64,000 bases of DNA from Synechococcus sp. WH 8016 (GCF_000230675.1 NZ_AGIK01000001.1:1054001-1118000); one strand, 5' to 3'; shown: positions 26,737 through 36,822, numbered from the stretch's first letter. Numbers and translations are program-made. Notes: generated by a model not told the origin, from the sequence alone.

Positions 26737-28242
26737 ATGGTCCGACCCCGCTGGCAGGGCGTGAAACCCCGCACCATCCAATTGCTCTGGAATCGCTGGG
26801 ATCAGGCCTTAGCCCTGATCGCAGCGCTCAACTTGATCTGGGTGATTTTCGATGTCACCTACATTCCGCTGCGAAATTTCTGGCTGCAGAGAACGCTGTA
26901 TCCCCTCCCTTCGATCAACTTGGCCTTGCCACTGCCGTGGCTGCCAAACATCACCCCCCTTTACGACCCGCTGAAGGGCATCGCTGTTCACCCCGACACG
27001 ATGTCGTATGTCGAACATTTCCGCAGACTCGAGACAACCGCTTCAAAGCAGGGCATTAACAGTCCAGCCGCACGACAATTGCGGCTGGAATTGGTTGTTA
27101 AAAACAGCCAATTAGTGGATGAAAACCCGTTCATCAGCTCCGGGAATGTAGGCGCATTCGAAAAGCTCAAGAACCGTCTAAGAGCCCGAGCTGAGATGGA
27201 TTCAGCCAAACAAGCGGCGGCCCATCTTCTCAGCGACCGTTACTTGAGCAAGCACGACTGGGGCCAAGAACAGCAGTTTTGGAACACCAAAATTCTCCCG
27301 CTGGCGGAGACCAATTACTCACGCGGGATTGATGAAAACGGAATGCCAATCGACCTCTCCTGGCGGATCGACATACCGTTTCAAATCCTGTTCCTCTTGG
27401 ACATCCTGGTTCGCACCATTCGACTGAAACGCCGATTTCCCGCGATTGCCTGGAGAGACGCCTTACTCAGACGTTGGATTGACCTACCTCTCCTGATCCC
27501 CTTTTGGCGTCTGTTGCGCGTCGTTCCAGTCACAGAGCGTCTGTCCCGCGCTCAGCTTCTGAATCTTGAGCCCCTTCGAGCAGCTGTCAGTCGCGGCGTT
27601 GTCGCCGTCCTAGCGCTTGAACTGTTTGAAGTGATCACACTTCGTGTGCTGGATGCCATGCAAGGCATCGTGCGCTCGCCAAATCTGCCCGACAGGATTC
27701 TCCGGCTTTGTAGTCATCAATCTGTAGACAGCAGTGAAGAGCGAGAACTGGCAGAGCTGCTGCGACTCTGGCTGCCTCTGATCCTCACGCAGGTGGGGCC
27801 AGGGATGCGGCCACAACTCGTGGCCCTCTTTGGCCACGCCCTGCAGAGGAATCTGGATGGCCTGGTCTTGCCGGCACCGCTCAGGGAGCTCCCTGGCGTG
27901 CAAAAGGCGGAATCCGAGTTGAGTCGTCAGCTCGCCATGGGGATGGTGGATTCACTATTGGGGCTTTCAAAGAGCGCAGGCGACCAACTTGGCCAGAAAG
28001 ACCAAGTGCTCGAGGATCTAGGGATTCAAACGCTCGACCGTTTCTGGGAGGAGCTTGCACGCACCCTCGAACAAGGAGTTGTACTGGAAAGAAGCCAGGA
28101 ACTCTTGGTGGCGTTCCTCGAAGAATTCAAACGCACCAGCATGTTCCAACTTCACACCCAAGGTGGCGTGGACGAACTGATTACAGAGCTGGATGGACTC
28201 AACTTCAACCCAAAAGGGCCTGATTCCAATCCTCGAGCTTGA
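26737..28242 (+). CDS. Conserved cyanobacterial membrane protein of unknown function
   Basis: Protein of 501 aa with a first hydrophobic helix at about 24-42 (LALIAALNLIWVIFDVTYI) and a second near 221-232 (IPFQILFLLDILV) followed by basic residues (RTIRLKRRF). Amphipathic and helical segments follow (LPLLIPFWRLLRVVP, LEPLRAAVSRGVVAVLALE), and the C-terminal part of roughly 200 aa is soluble and helix-rich. The central segment loosely recalls the S4-S6 layout of ion-transport proteins (IDIPFQ.LF.LDI..R...RRF), but no selectivity filter is visible. It could be a regulated channel-like or sensor protein; I give no function. Confidence 0.75.
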   Translation: MVRPRWQGVKPRTIQLLWNRWDQALALIAALNLIWVIFDVTYIPLRNFWLQRTLYPLPSINLALPLPWLPNITPLYDPLKGIAVHPDTMSYVEHFRRLETTASKQGINSPAARQLRLELVVKNSQLVDENPFISSGNVGAFEKLKNRLRARAEMDSAKQAAAHLLSDRYLSKHDWGQEQQFWNTKILPLAETNYSRGIDENGMPIDLSWRIDIPFQILFLLDILVRTIRLKRRFPAIAWRDALLRRWIDLPLLIPFWRLLRVVPVTERLSRAQLLNLEPLRAAVSRGVVAVLALELFEVITLRVLDAMQGIVRSPNLPDRILRLCSHQSVDSSEERELAELLRLWLPLILTQVGPGMRPQLVALFGHALQRNLDGLVLPAPLRELPGVQKAESELSRQLAMGMVDSLLGLSKSAGDQLGQKDQVLEDLGIQTLDRFWEELARTLEQGVVLERSQELLVAFLEEFKRTSMFQLHTQGGVDELITELDGLNFNPKGPDSNPRA

Positions 28243-28573
28243 ATCCCACCAAAAAATCTCCGCTCGGCAATGCCACAAAAGGGCGTTTAATCAAACGCCC
28301 ATCCGCCGCCAAAGCCGCCAGTGCAGCATCGTCACTCATCGCTTTAACGACCTCTGCCCCAAGAGCCCGATAGCTCTGACCACTGGTGTTGAAGAGACGT
28401 TGACGACGTCCCAACCGATCAAAGGCAAGCGCGAGCTCCTCTTTTGAGGGAGGAGCTGTTGTGATGTCAACGACCTCGTAGGCCAGGTTGTTGGCATCAA
28501 GCCAAGCCAGGGCCTTACGGCAGGTGGAGCAGCGGGAGTAGCTGTAAACCTTGATGGTTGGAGCCAAGCTCAA
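28205..28573 (-). CDS. ArsC/Spx-family thioredoxin-fold protein
   Basis: Protein of 122 aa of the arsenate reductase/Spx family: N-terminal YSRCSTCRKALAWL (CxxC at about 16-19), then LFNTSGQSYRAL and the DGRLIKRPFVAL signature with the cis-Pro region. It may be a glutaredoxin-dependent reductase or an Spx-like redox regulator (MgsR-type); the two cysteines in CSTC fit either. It overlaps the ferredoxin gene start region by 4 bp (upstream) and the convergent membrane protein by 38 bp. Confidence 0.88.
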   Translation of the reverse strand: MSLAPTIKVYSYSRCSTCRKALAWLDANNLAYEVVDITTAPPSKEELALAFDRLGRRQRLFNTSGQSYRALGAEVVKAMSDDAALAALAADGRLIKRPFVALPSGDFLVGFKLEDWNQALLG

Positions 28574-28929
28574 CGTCCAAACAAGTTCTTCAAAGCGCCA
28601 AGCAGGCTATTTGAACCCTTGCCAACGCCTTCGTCAGGCCGAGTCCGAATGGTCACATCGCCATTCACACTGGTGCGGCAGCTCAAGCGATAGTTCGCAG
28701 GGCGATCAGAGAGGTACACCTCTTCCACATCACTTCGGGGGGAAAGGTTCTGGGCTCCTTCTAGAACCTCGATCACGCAGGTTCCGCACTGGCCAACCCC
28801 TCCACAATTGTTGAGGTTATTCAGGCCTTTGTAGGGATTGATCCCGGAGGAAAGCGCTGCTTTCCGTAAATTCGCTCCTTCGATGCAACCGACCTGTTGG
28901 CCTTCCTGCTCAAAACGGATGGTGGGCAC
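28570..28929 (-). CDS. Plant-type 2Fe-2S ferredoxin
   Basis: Protein of 119 aa with the plant-type cluster ligands in NNCGGVGQCGTCVIEV (C-x5-C-x2-C) and the fourth Cys in YRLSCRTSV. It has a C-terminal extension (about 25 aa, Gly/Ser then LLGALKNLFGR) beyond the usual fold. It is not the main photosynthetic ferredoxin (petF), whose spacing is C-x4-C-x2-C; it is closer to the divergent FdC/Fdx types used by specific redox partners. It is coupled to the ArsC/Spx-like gene by a 4-bp overlap, which suggests a shared redox role by context. Confidence 0.88.
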   Translation of the reverse strand: MPTIRFEQEGQQVGCIEGANLRKAALSSGINPYKGLNNLNNCGGVGQCGTCVIEVLEGAQNLSPRSDVEEVYLSDRPANYRLSCRTSVNGDVTIRTRPDEGVGKGSNSLLGALKNLFGR

Positions 28930-29035
28930 GGGTCGTTCACAATCTAGGCGCGAACCAACTTACAAGAAGTAAGGCCCTAATAGCGCTTCGATCACAGATC
29001 TTGCCGAGAAAAGCTGGATTCAGCACCCTGGGCCC

Positions 29036-29548
29036 TTAGCTACCGGCCGCTCGAATGCATGCCTCCAACAAGGGAGCGACGGCATCCGAATCACGCCAAC
29101 CCCCAATTGATATGACACGACCATCCATATTTTTGTATGTACGGAAAAACTCGGCCACATCCTCCAGCTGGCTGGGTGCAATTTGCTGGATGCTCTGAAT
29201 CCCTGCTTGCCGAGGGTCAGCGACGGGGACACACAGAATCTTGCCGTCGTAATGACCCGTGTCATCCATGTCGAGCACTCCGATCGGCCTGGCTTTGATC
29301 AAACAGCCCGCAAAAGTGGGTTCCGCCATGATGACCATGGCATCAAGAGGAGATCCATCCTCCGCAAGCGTGTTGGGAACAAATCCGTAATCAAAGGGGT
29401 AGCGAATCGATGGGTGAAGCACCCGATCCAGGGCCATCACGCCAACGTCTTCTGAAAACTCATATTTATTGCAACTACCCGCTGGAATCTCAACGATCAG
29501 ATTGAGTAGCCCCGGAGAGGGTGAAGGAGGCAGGGACCTCAGATCCAT
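29036..29548 (-). CDS. ppa: Family I inorganic pyrophosphatase with altered active site
   Basis: Soluble PPase homologue of 170 aa, the usual cyanobacterial size. Most active-site residues are in place: E20, K28 and E30 (EIPAGSCNKYE), R42, Y50, Y54, then MDDTGHYDGKILCVP. However, the universal DGDPLD box reads DGSPLD: the middle aspartate, which helps activate the nucleophilic water in E. coli and yeast enzymes, is Ser66. Activity may be lost or reduced. A second PPase gene at 47542 keeps the box intact. The 78-aa upstream gene overlaps its start by 59 bp. Confidence 0.9.
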   Translation of the reverse strand: MDLRSLPPSPSPGLLNLIVEIPAGSCNKYEFSEDVGVMALDRVLHPSIRYPFDYGFVPNTLAEDGSPLDAMVIMAEPTFAGCLIKARPIGVLDMDDTGHYDGKILCVPVADPRQAGIQSIQQIAPSQLEDVAEFFRTYKNMDGRVISIGGWRDSDAVAPLLEACIRAAGS

Positions 29549-29726
29549 GACGATCTTGCGCAGTGAGTGGTGTCAAAGAACCCATGGGAGGGCGATCGGT
29601 CAGCACAGCAGCCAACGGAATCCCAAGGCTGGTGAAAGCGAGGATGAACCCCAGAAAGGCAAGTGTTGGCGCAGCAACTTGAAACGACGGTTGCGGAGAA
29701 AATTCGCGGGCAGGCTCGGGGTCCAT
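29490..29726 (-). CDS. Small membrane protein overlapping ppa start
   Basis: Frame of 78 aa beginning MDPEPAREFSPQPS, with one hydrophobic helix (APTLAFLGFILAFTSLGIPLAAVL, about 19-42) and a polar C-terminus. The N-terminal charge followed by a clean helix looks like a genuine small membrane protein. The last 59 bp overlap the start of the pyrophosphatase gene on the same strand in another frame, so the pair may be translationally linked. No family is recognised. Confidence 0.5.
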   Translation of the reverse strand: MDPEPAREFSPQPSFQVAAPTLAFLGFILAFTSLGIPLAAVLTDRPPMGSLTPLTAQDRHGSEVPASFTLSGATQSDR

Positions 29727-29851
29727 TCAGACAGGATTAAGGACATCCGGCAGGGGAGGGAAGTACTCCTGTGCAAGCCATACCCAATGGCATGGATAGC
29801 TCCGGAAAGGCGTTATGAAGAAACTAAAGAGATTGTCGCACCATCCCAGCG

Positions 29852-30316
29852 CTAAGCGGCTGGACGCTCTTGTCGATCACGGCGCGCCGCCAGGTCAGAG
29901 GGAGCTGCGGGAAGGTCTTCCAGATGTGTTCTGATTTGGCGCAACTCTTCGAGAATGGCTCCTAAGACTTGCTGAGTCGCTGTCGAAGGAGAGTTGAGAA
30001 CTTCAACGGTGACCTCCTTGATCCTCAGGACATCCTTGGCAAAACGGGCAACCTCATTGGGATGAAAAAGGAGAGGATCCTTTTGATCACTGCGGTATTC
30101 AGGATTTAACTTTTTAGGGTTAAAAGGAGGATTTAAATTACGAACGTCAGTATTTGTATAACGATAAACAGAAGCCCTTGATCGATTTAAGGATTTTTGA
30201 ACATCATCGATAGCAACTAAAGCATCTGATTGAGCCATCACCGCATCAACATCTTTTTCGGATATCAAGGAATCTTCGGCAGCAGAAACAGGATCATTAA
30301 TCGACCTAGGAAACAT
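29852..30316 (-). CDS. Possible DNA-binding protein (helix-turn-helix-like)
   Basis: Protein of 154 aa. The middle (VAIDDVQKSLNRSRASVYRYTNTD) reads like a helix-turn-helix as in resolvase or MerR N-termini, followed by a segment in which positions are given to a binding site (FHPNEVARFAKDVL). The C-terminus (QQVLGAILEELRQIRTHLEDL) could be a coiled-coil dimerisation helix, then a Pro/Arg-rich tail. It is more AT-rich around the central part than its neighbours. It is probably a regulator; the target is unknown. Confidence 0.6.
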   Translation of the reverse strand: MFPRSINDPVSAAEDSLISEKDVDAVMAQSDALVAIDDVQKSLNRSRASVYRYTNTDVRNLNPPFNPKKLNPEYRSDQKDPLLFHPNEVARFAKDVLRIKEVTVEVLNSPSTATQQVLGAILEELRQIRTHLEDLPAAPSDLAARRDRQERPAA

Positions 30317-30463
30317 GAGACTGATTTAGGACGCGCTGGATTGGGCAGACAGTAGCAGCTGAGACTCAGGATGCCAGCGTCGTTCCAAGCGATCGGGACA
30401 CTTCCTGAAGCGACCTCTTTTTGCAGCGGTGGTAGCTTCCAATCTTGTTGATCATTGATCGCT

Positions 30464-32260
30464 ATGCGCGTCTCCCGCCTGATGCTGGTGACGCTGCGGG
30501 ATGTTCCCGCTGACGCCGAAATCGCCTCGCAACAATTGCTGATTCGTGGCGGATATATCCGACGCGTTGGCTCAGGAATCTATGCCTATCTCCCACTGAT
30601 GTGGAGGGTCCTTCAAAGGGTGATGAGAATCGTCAGGGAGGAGATGAATGAGATAGGGGCCCTTGAAACGTTGCTACCGCAACTTCAACCGGCCGAATTG
30701 TGGGAAAAAAGTGGCCGATGGCAGGGCTACACCGCCGGCGAGGGGATCATGTTCCACCTTGAAGATCGCCAGGAGCGCTCCCTTGGCCTAGGCCCCACCC
30801 ATGAAGAAGTCATTACGGAATTAGCCAGCGACCTCTTGAAGTCGTATCGCCAGCTCCCCGTCACCCTTTATCAAATTCAAAGCAAATTCAGGGACGAGAT
30901 TCGCCCACGCTTTGGCTTGATGCGAGGCCGTGAATTCATCATGAAGGATGCCTATTCCTTCCATGGCGATGAAGCAGATCTGGCAAGCATGTACGCGCAG
31001 ATGGAAAAGGCCTACACCCGGGTCTTCCAACGTTGCGGCCTGACGGCTGTCGGGGTGGATGCCGATAGTGGAGCCATCGGCGGCGCCGCATCCCAGGAAT
31101 TCATGGTGACGGCAGATGCTGGCGAAGATTTGATCCTCATCAGCCCTGATGGTGATTACGCAGCCAATCAAGAAAAAGCCATCTCGATCGCACCCCCTGC
31201 TCTGCCTTTACCAAGCGGGGAATCGCAGGTCATGTCCACTCCAGGGCAAATCACGATTGATGCGCTCTGCTCCGCCCAGTCGCTTGACCCCAGCCAAGTC
31301 ATCAAGGTTCTGCTTCTCCTCGCCAAGCTCGAATCTGGCGATGAACAGCCGGTTCTTGTTTGTCTCCGAGGAGACCAGGAACTCAACGAGGTGAAACTCG
31401 TGAATGCGCTCACACAACAGCTCGATAGCCCCGTTCTCGATCTCAGCCCGATCAATGCCGATCAGCTGAAATCTCAAGGACTGCAGCCATGGCCGTTTGG
31501 ATCGATCGGCCCTGACCTGTCTGATCAGCACCTCACGGGCGCGCGCAGCTGGCGAACGAAGTTTTACAAACTCGCCGATACAACAGCTGCCGAGCTCGAC
31601 CGTTTTGTCTGCGGAGCCAACACAAGCGACGAGCACCGTTGGGGCTGCACTTGGTCTGATCTCGGCACCATACCAGCGCTGGATCTCCGCAATGCCAGAG
31701 CAGGAGATCACTATGTCCACAGCCCAGAACAGAGCCTCGAAGAACGACGCGGGATCGAGGTGGGGCATATCTTTCAACTCGGTCGCAAGTACTCCCAATC
31801 CATGGGAGCTCAAATCACCACGAAAGAAGGCAAACAGCAGCACCTCTGGATGGGGTGTTACGGCATAGGAATCTCACGCCTTGCCCAGGCAGCCGTTGAG
31901 CAGCATCACGATGATGCTGGAGTGATCTGGCCGCTCAGCATTGCCCCTTTTCAGGTGATCGTGGTGGTAGCCAATGTTCAAGACGAGGTCCAAATGGGCC
32001 TTGGTGAAGAGATTTACAACGAGCTGCGGGCCGCGGGAATCGATGCCCTCCTGGACGATCGTGGAGAGCGGGCCGGCGTGAAATTTAAGGATGCCGATCT
32101 CATTGGAATCCCTTGGAGAGTTGTGGTTGGTCGCGCTGCCGCCGATGGGAAGGTGGAACTCGTGCAACGGTCGGAGAGGGACGCCAACGTTTTAAGTCGA
32201 GCCGAAGCCATCTCTTCCCTGCTTGAAGCGATCCCGACCGAGCTACGGGTCCAGCTCTGA
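30464..32260 (+). CDS. proS: Prolyl-tRNA synthetase
   Basis: Class II synthetase of about 598 aa. Motif 1 is near RGGYIRRVGSGIYAYLP, motif 2 includes KFRDEIRPRFGLMRGREFIMKDAYSFH, and motif 3 is GCYGIGISRLAQAAVEQ. An insertion (editing-like INS domain, about 220-400) lies between motifs 2 and 3, as in bacterial long-form ProRS. The C-terminal anticodon-binding domain ends at LRVQL. A TTG at 30455 precedes the ATG at 30464; I used the ATG (MRVSRLMLVTLRDVP), which fits the family. Confidence 0.97.
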   Translation: MRVSRLMLVTLRDVPADAEIASQQLLIRGGYIRRVGSGIYAYLPLMWRVLQRVMRIVREEMNEIGALETLLPQLQPAELWEKSGRWQGYTAGEGIMFHLEDRQERSLGLGPTHEEVITELASDLLKSYRQLPVTLYQIQSKFRDEIRPRFGLMRGREFIMKDAYSFHGDEADLASMYAQMEKAYTRVFQRCGLTAVGVDADSGAIGGAASQEFMVTADAGEDLILISPDGDYAANQEKAISIAPPALPLPSGESQVMSTPGQITIDALCSAQSLDPSQVIKVLLLLAKLESGDEQPVLVCLRGDQELNEVKLVNALTQQLDSPVLDLSPINADQLKSQGLQPWPFGSIGPDLSDQHLTGARSWRTKFYKLADTTAAELDRFVCGANTSDEHRWGCTWSDLGTIPALDLRNARAGDHYVHSPEQSLEERRGIEVGHIFQLGRKYSQSMGAQITTKEGKQQHLWMGCYGIGISRLAQAAVEQHHDDAGVIWPLSIAPFQVIVVVANVQDEVQMGLGEEIYNELRAAGIDALLDDRGERAGVKFKDADLIGIPWRVVVGRAAADGKVELVQRSERDANVLSRAEAISSLLEAIPTELRVQL

Positions 32261-32292
32261 CCCCGCGTAAAGTCCAGCAAATTTCCTTCGTC

Positions 32293-32715
32293 ATGATCGC
32301 CGTACTGAAACGCCTTACCAGCCGTCTAATCAATCTGAGCCTGGCCCTCTGTCTTGGGCTTTCCTTGCTCGTAACGGCCTGCGGAAACGAATCGTCCACG
32401 CTTAGCGGGGACTACGTCCAAGACACAGTCGCTGTTGCCCACACCATTCACGACACGTTGGCGTTGCCCCAGGACGCGGCGAATCGCCAAGAGGCTGAAG
32501 GAGAGGCTCGCGATTTGATCACCGACTACGTCTCTCGCTACAGAGCACGTCCCAAGGTGAACGGCTTGAGTTCTTTCACGACCATGCAGACGGCACTCAA
32601 CTCCTTGGCTGGTCACTACAACAACTACACCAACCGTCCCGTTCCCGATGCTCTGCGAGCCAGGATCGACAAGGAACTGGGCAAGGCCGAAAAAGCAGCC
32701 GTTCGCGGCACTTGA
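32293..32715 (+). CDS. psb27: Photosystem II assembly lipoprotein Psb27
   Basis: Lumenal lipoprotein that binds CP43 during PSII assembly and repair and keeps the manganese cluster site accessible. The 140-aa precursor has a hydrophobic signal (LSLALCLGLSLLVTACG) with the lipobox ending at the Cys. It continues with the Psb27 core (GDYVQDTVAVAHTIHDTL, EARDLITDYVSRYR, FTTMQTALNSLAGHYNNYTNRP). It follows proS by 32 bp and purA comes after it. Confidence 0.95.
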   Translation: MIAVLKRLTSRLINLSLALCLGLSLLVTACGNESSTLSGDYVQDTVAVAHTIHDTLALPQDAANRQEAEGEARDLITDYVSRYRARPKVNGLSSFTTMQTALNSLAGHYNNYTNRPVPDALRARIDKELGKAEKAAVRGT

Positions 32716-32739
32716 TCACAAAATCGAACAGCACTTTGA

Positions 32740-34119
<1,380 letters not shown>

Positions 34120-34191
34120 GCCCGCTCGCATCGCTGACGCAAAACAGCGATCCAGCGAACAGCCATACTCGCTGTACTACCGACAGCAGAG

Positions 34192-35205
34192 ATGTCCTCC
34201 ACTCCCCGGTTCAGCACCGCCAGTTCTCTCGACGTCGTAGGCATCGGTAACGCCATCGTCGACGTCTTGGTTCAAACCGAGGACCAATTTCTGAGCGATC
34301 ACAACCTCAGCAAGGGCAGCATGGCCCTTGTTGACGAGGACCAAGCCAAAAGCCTCTACGAAGCAAGCGGTCCAGGTCTCGAAACCTCTGGAGGTTCAGC
34401 CGCCAACACCCTGGCCGGTCTCGCTCAACTCGGGAGCAAGTCCGGGTTCATTGGTCGTGTTCGTGACGACCAACTAGGAACCATCTTTATCCACGACATC
34501 CGCTCTGTGGGCACCCGTTTTGAGACACCGGCTGCCGTGAGCGGTGCGAGTACGGCCCGTTGCCTCATCTTGGTCACCTCGGATGCCGAGCGCACCATGT
34601 GCACCTACCTCGGTGCCTCAACCCAACTGGATCCTGATGATCTCGATCTCTCCATGGTTCGCGACACCAAGGTTCTCTATCTCGAGGGCTACCTCTGGGA
34701 TAGCCCTGAGGCCAAAAAGGCTTTCATCACGGCGGCTGAAGCCTGCCGAGAAAGCGGCGGACAAGTCGCCCTCTCCCTCTCCGATGGTTTCTGCGTTGAC
34801 CGTCACCGTGAAAGCTTTCTCGAGCTTGTCGATGGACATGTCGATGTGCTCTTTGCCAATGAGGATGAGATCAAATCGTTGTACGGAGCCACAGACTTCG
34901 AGAGCGCACTTGAACAAGTGAAAGGTCGATGCAGCGTGGCCGTGCTGACCCGCAGTGTTCAAGGGTCTGTGGTGCTCTGCGGTGATCAACGCTGGGACAT
35001 CCCCTCCTACAAACTCGGCGATCTCGTCGACACCACAGGAGCGGGCGATCTCTATGCGGGTGGCTTCCTGCATGGCTACACCCATGACCTTCCCCTTGAT
35101 GTCTGCGGCAAAATGGGATCAATCTGTGCCGGACAGGTGGTGACCCAATTAGGGCCTCGCTCCAAGGTTTCCTTGCCTGATCTGATCGCTAAGCATCTGG
35201 ATTGA
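34192..35205 (+). CDS. PfkB-family carbohydrate/nucleoside kinase (adenosine-kinase-like)
   Basis: Protein of 337 aa with the ribokinase fold. N-terminal DVVGIGNAIVDVLV and the GGSAANTLAGLAQLG segment define the substrate site, and VDTTGAGDLYAGGF (with the catalytic Asp) is the C-terminal signature. The first segment (IGNAIVDV) is adenosine-kinase-like, and position just after purA would fit purine salvage, but sugar kinases also share it. The 3' end overlaps cutA by 17 bp in convergent orientation. Confidence 0.88.
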   Translation: MSSTPRFSTASSLDVVGIGNAIVDVLVQTEDQFLSDHNLSKGSMALVDEDQAKSLYEASGPGLETSGGSAANTLAGLAQLGSKSGFIGRVRDDQLGTIFIHDIRSVGTRFETPAAVSGASTARCLILVTSDAERTMCTYLGASTQLDPDDLDLSMVRDTKVLYLEGYLWDSPEAKKAFITAAEACRESGGQVALSLSDGFCVDRHRESFLELVDGHVDVLFANEDEIKSLYGATDFESALEQVKGRCSVAVLTRSVQGSVVLCGDQRWDIPSYKLGDLVDTTGAGDLYAGGFLHGYTHDLPLDVCGKMGSICAGQVVTQLGPRSKVSLPDLIAKHLD

Positions 35206-35521
35206 TCGACGCCGCGGCCCAAGCGCCGTAGGCGTGCGATGGCTGAGCCTGCCAATGCAGGATCTCAGGGGTGTCGTAGCTGTGAAGGGCCTCGATGGCC
35301 CCGAGCAGCGCGTTCAAACCGGGTGCCGTGGTCTTGATCAGAAGCTGCACTTCATTGGCATGTTCAACCCGCCCTTCCCAGCGGTAGCAAGACTGAATGG
35401 CCTGGAAGCTCACGCAAGCTGCTAGCTCACGGCTGATCAGCTGCTCAGCGAGTGCAGAGGCTTTCTGAACATCAGCCTCCGTGGTTAAAACCAACCACAA
35501 AGCCTCAGGACGTGGTGCCAT
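35189..35521 (-). CDS. cutA: CutA divalent-cation tolerance protein
   Basis: Trimeric PII-like ferredoxin-fold protein of 110 aa. Signature segments are LVLTTEADVQKASALAEQLI, ELAACVSFQAIQSCYRWEGRVEH, EVQLLIKTT and ALHSYDTPEILHW. The cysteines in AACVSFQAIQSCYRW match the copper-binding region described for CutA. It overlaps the cobK gene by 17 bp at its start and the PfkB gene by 17 bp at its end. Confidence 0.93.
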   Translation of the reverse strand: MAPRPEALWLVLTTEADVQKASALAEQLISRELAACVSFQAIQSCYRWEGRVEHANEVQLLIKTTAPGLNALLGAIEALHSYDTPEILHWQAQPSHAYGAWAAASINPDA

Positions 35522-36320
35522 TCAGATGCGTGAGAAGCTCGCCCACGCTATGCACAACAGCAACTTCAGCAATCGGTAGAGGTCGGCGGAGGAGCCACAA
35601 CCCCAGCCCCATCTCGATCGAAAGGCTCGCCCAGAGCGCCTCCGTCGCCCCCCCCGACTGCCTGCAGACCACGTCTGTGATCGCCCAGCGCCTGCAAAGC
35701 GCTGCTTCCAGGGCCCCTGGCTCGGGACCCTGCAGGGGTCGCACCACGGCCAGATGATCCGATGGAACGCGCGCTGCTGCCGCCTGAATCAGCGACATCG
35801 GCGAAGGAAGGACGCGAGCAAACACGGTGGCTCCTGCTTCACGCGCGACCCTCGCTGCTTCAACCAATTGGCGGGCGCCGAGGGCCAAAAGAAGGCGTCG
35901 CCCCGCTAACGACTGATCGGCAAGGTCCGCCATGGAGCTGAGCACAAAAGCCTTCCCCGAGGCCTCCATCCGCCGTTCGAACCGCACCAACCTCTGGCCC
36001 CAGCCCTTGCAAGCCTGGTTCAACTGGTCGCTAATCCTCAGCGCAAACGGGTGAGTGGCATCCACAACCCAATCCACAGGAATCGTCTGCAGCCATTGAG
36101 AAATCCCCTCTGAACCCCCGAGCGCACCCACGTGGATCCCTTCCAGCGGCATCCCCTGATAGGGCTGCGCAGCAGAGTCACTGACGACGCTGACATGGAC
36201 ATGCCAGCCCTTCGAGATCAGAACCGCCGCCAACCGCGGGCCATCACCCGTCCCTGCCAGCAACCAGACAGTCCCCTGGCGATTCTCCGGTCGGTGCATC
36301 AGGATGGCGCTCACCGTCAC
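35505..36320 (-). CDS. cobK: Precorrin-6A reductase
   Basis: CobK/CbiJ enzyme of the corrin branch, using NADPH. The 271 aa show TVWLLAGTGDGPRLAAVL near the N-terminus, WVVDATHPFALRISDQL (a family hallmark) and VVCRQSGGATEALWASL. This joins cobO in the window as part of the B12 pathway, consistent with B12 production in marine picocyanobacteria (pseudocobalamin). It is tightly spaced with cutA and divergent from ssb (8 bp between starts). Confidence 0.92.
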   Translation of the reverse strand: MTVSAILMHRPENRQGTVWLLAGTGDGPRLAAVLISKGWHVHVSVVSDSAAQPYQGMPLEGIHVGALGGSEGISQWLQTIPVDWVVDATHPFALRISDQLNQACKGWGQRLVRFERRMEASGKAFVLSSMADLADQSLAGRRLLLALGARQLVEAARVAREAGATVFARVLPSPMSLIQAAAARVPSDHLAVVRPLQGPEPGALEAALCRRWAITDVVCRQSGGATEALWASLSIEMGLGLWLLRRPLPIAEVAVVHSVGELLTHLNGTTS

Positions 36321-36328
36321 AGCTGAGA

Positions 36329-36811
36329 ATGAACCACTGCGTGCTCGAGGTGGATGTCCTTCAAGCTCCCACCCTGCGATACACCCAAGACAACCAAACG
36401 CCCATTGCTGAGATGGACGTTTCTTTTGATGCCCTCCGACCTGATGATCCCAAGGGGCAGTTGAAGGTGGTGGGATGGGGAAATCTTGCCCAGGACCTTC
36501 AAAATCGCGTGCAGGTAGGGCAGCGTCTCCTGATTGAGGGCCGACTGCGAATGAACACGGTTCCTCGTCAAGACGGCACCAAAGAGAAAAGAGCTGAGTT
36601 CACCCTTTCGCGACTCCATTCAGTGGGAGGGGCGGTCTCGAGCCAAGACCAGCCCCCAGTGGCTGCGCGCACTGCGCCAGCTCGCCCCGTACCAGCGCAA
36701 ACGCCCCAGTCTTCTCAAGCACCGAGCAAGCCAGCGGCGGCTGGGCAGGACTCAGCAGCTCAGTGGAACACCTCTCCCCTGGTTCCCGAGACCGACGACA
36801 TTCCTTTTTAA
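36329..36811 (+). CDS. ssb: Single-stranded DNA-binding protein
   Basis: SSB-family OB fold of 160 aa. N-terminal MNHCVLEVDVLQAPTLRYT, KVVGWGNLAQDLQNRVQVGQ and LIEGRLRMNT are followed by a Pro/Ala/Gln-rich linker. The C-terminal tail ends DDIPF, the acidic tip that recruits repair proteins. The start is only 8 bp from the divergent cobK start. Confidence 0.93.
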   Translation: MNHCVLEVDVLQAPTLRYTQDNQTPIAEMDVSFDALRPDDPKGQLKVVGWGNLAQDLQNRVQVGQRLLIEGRLRMNTVPRQDGTKEKRAEFTLSRLHSVGGAVSSQDQPPVAARTAPARPVPAQTPQSSQAPSKPAAAGQDSAAQWNTSPLVPETDDIPF

Positions 36812-36822
36812 CGCCAGCAAGC

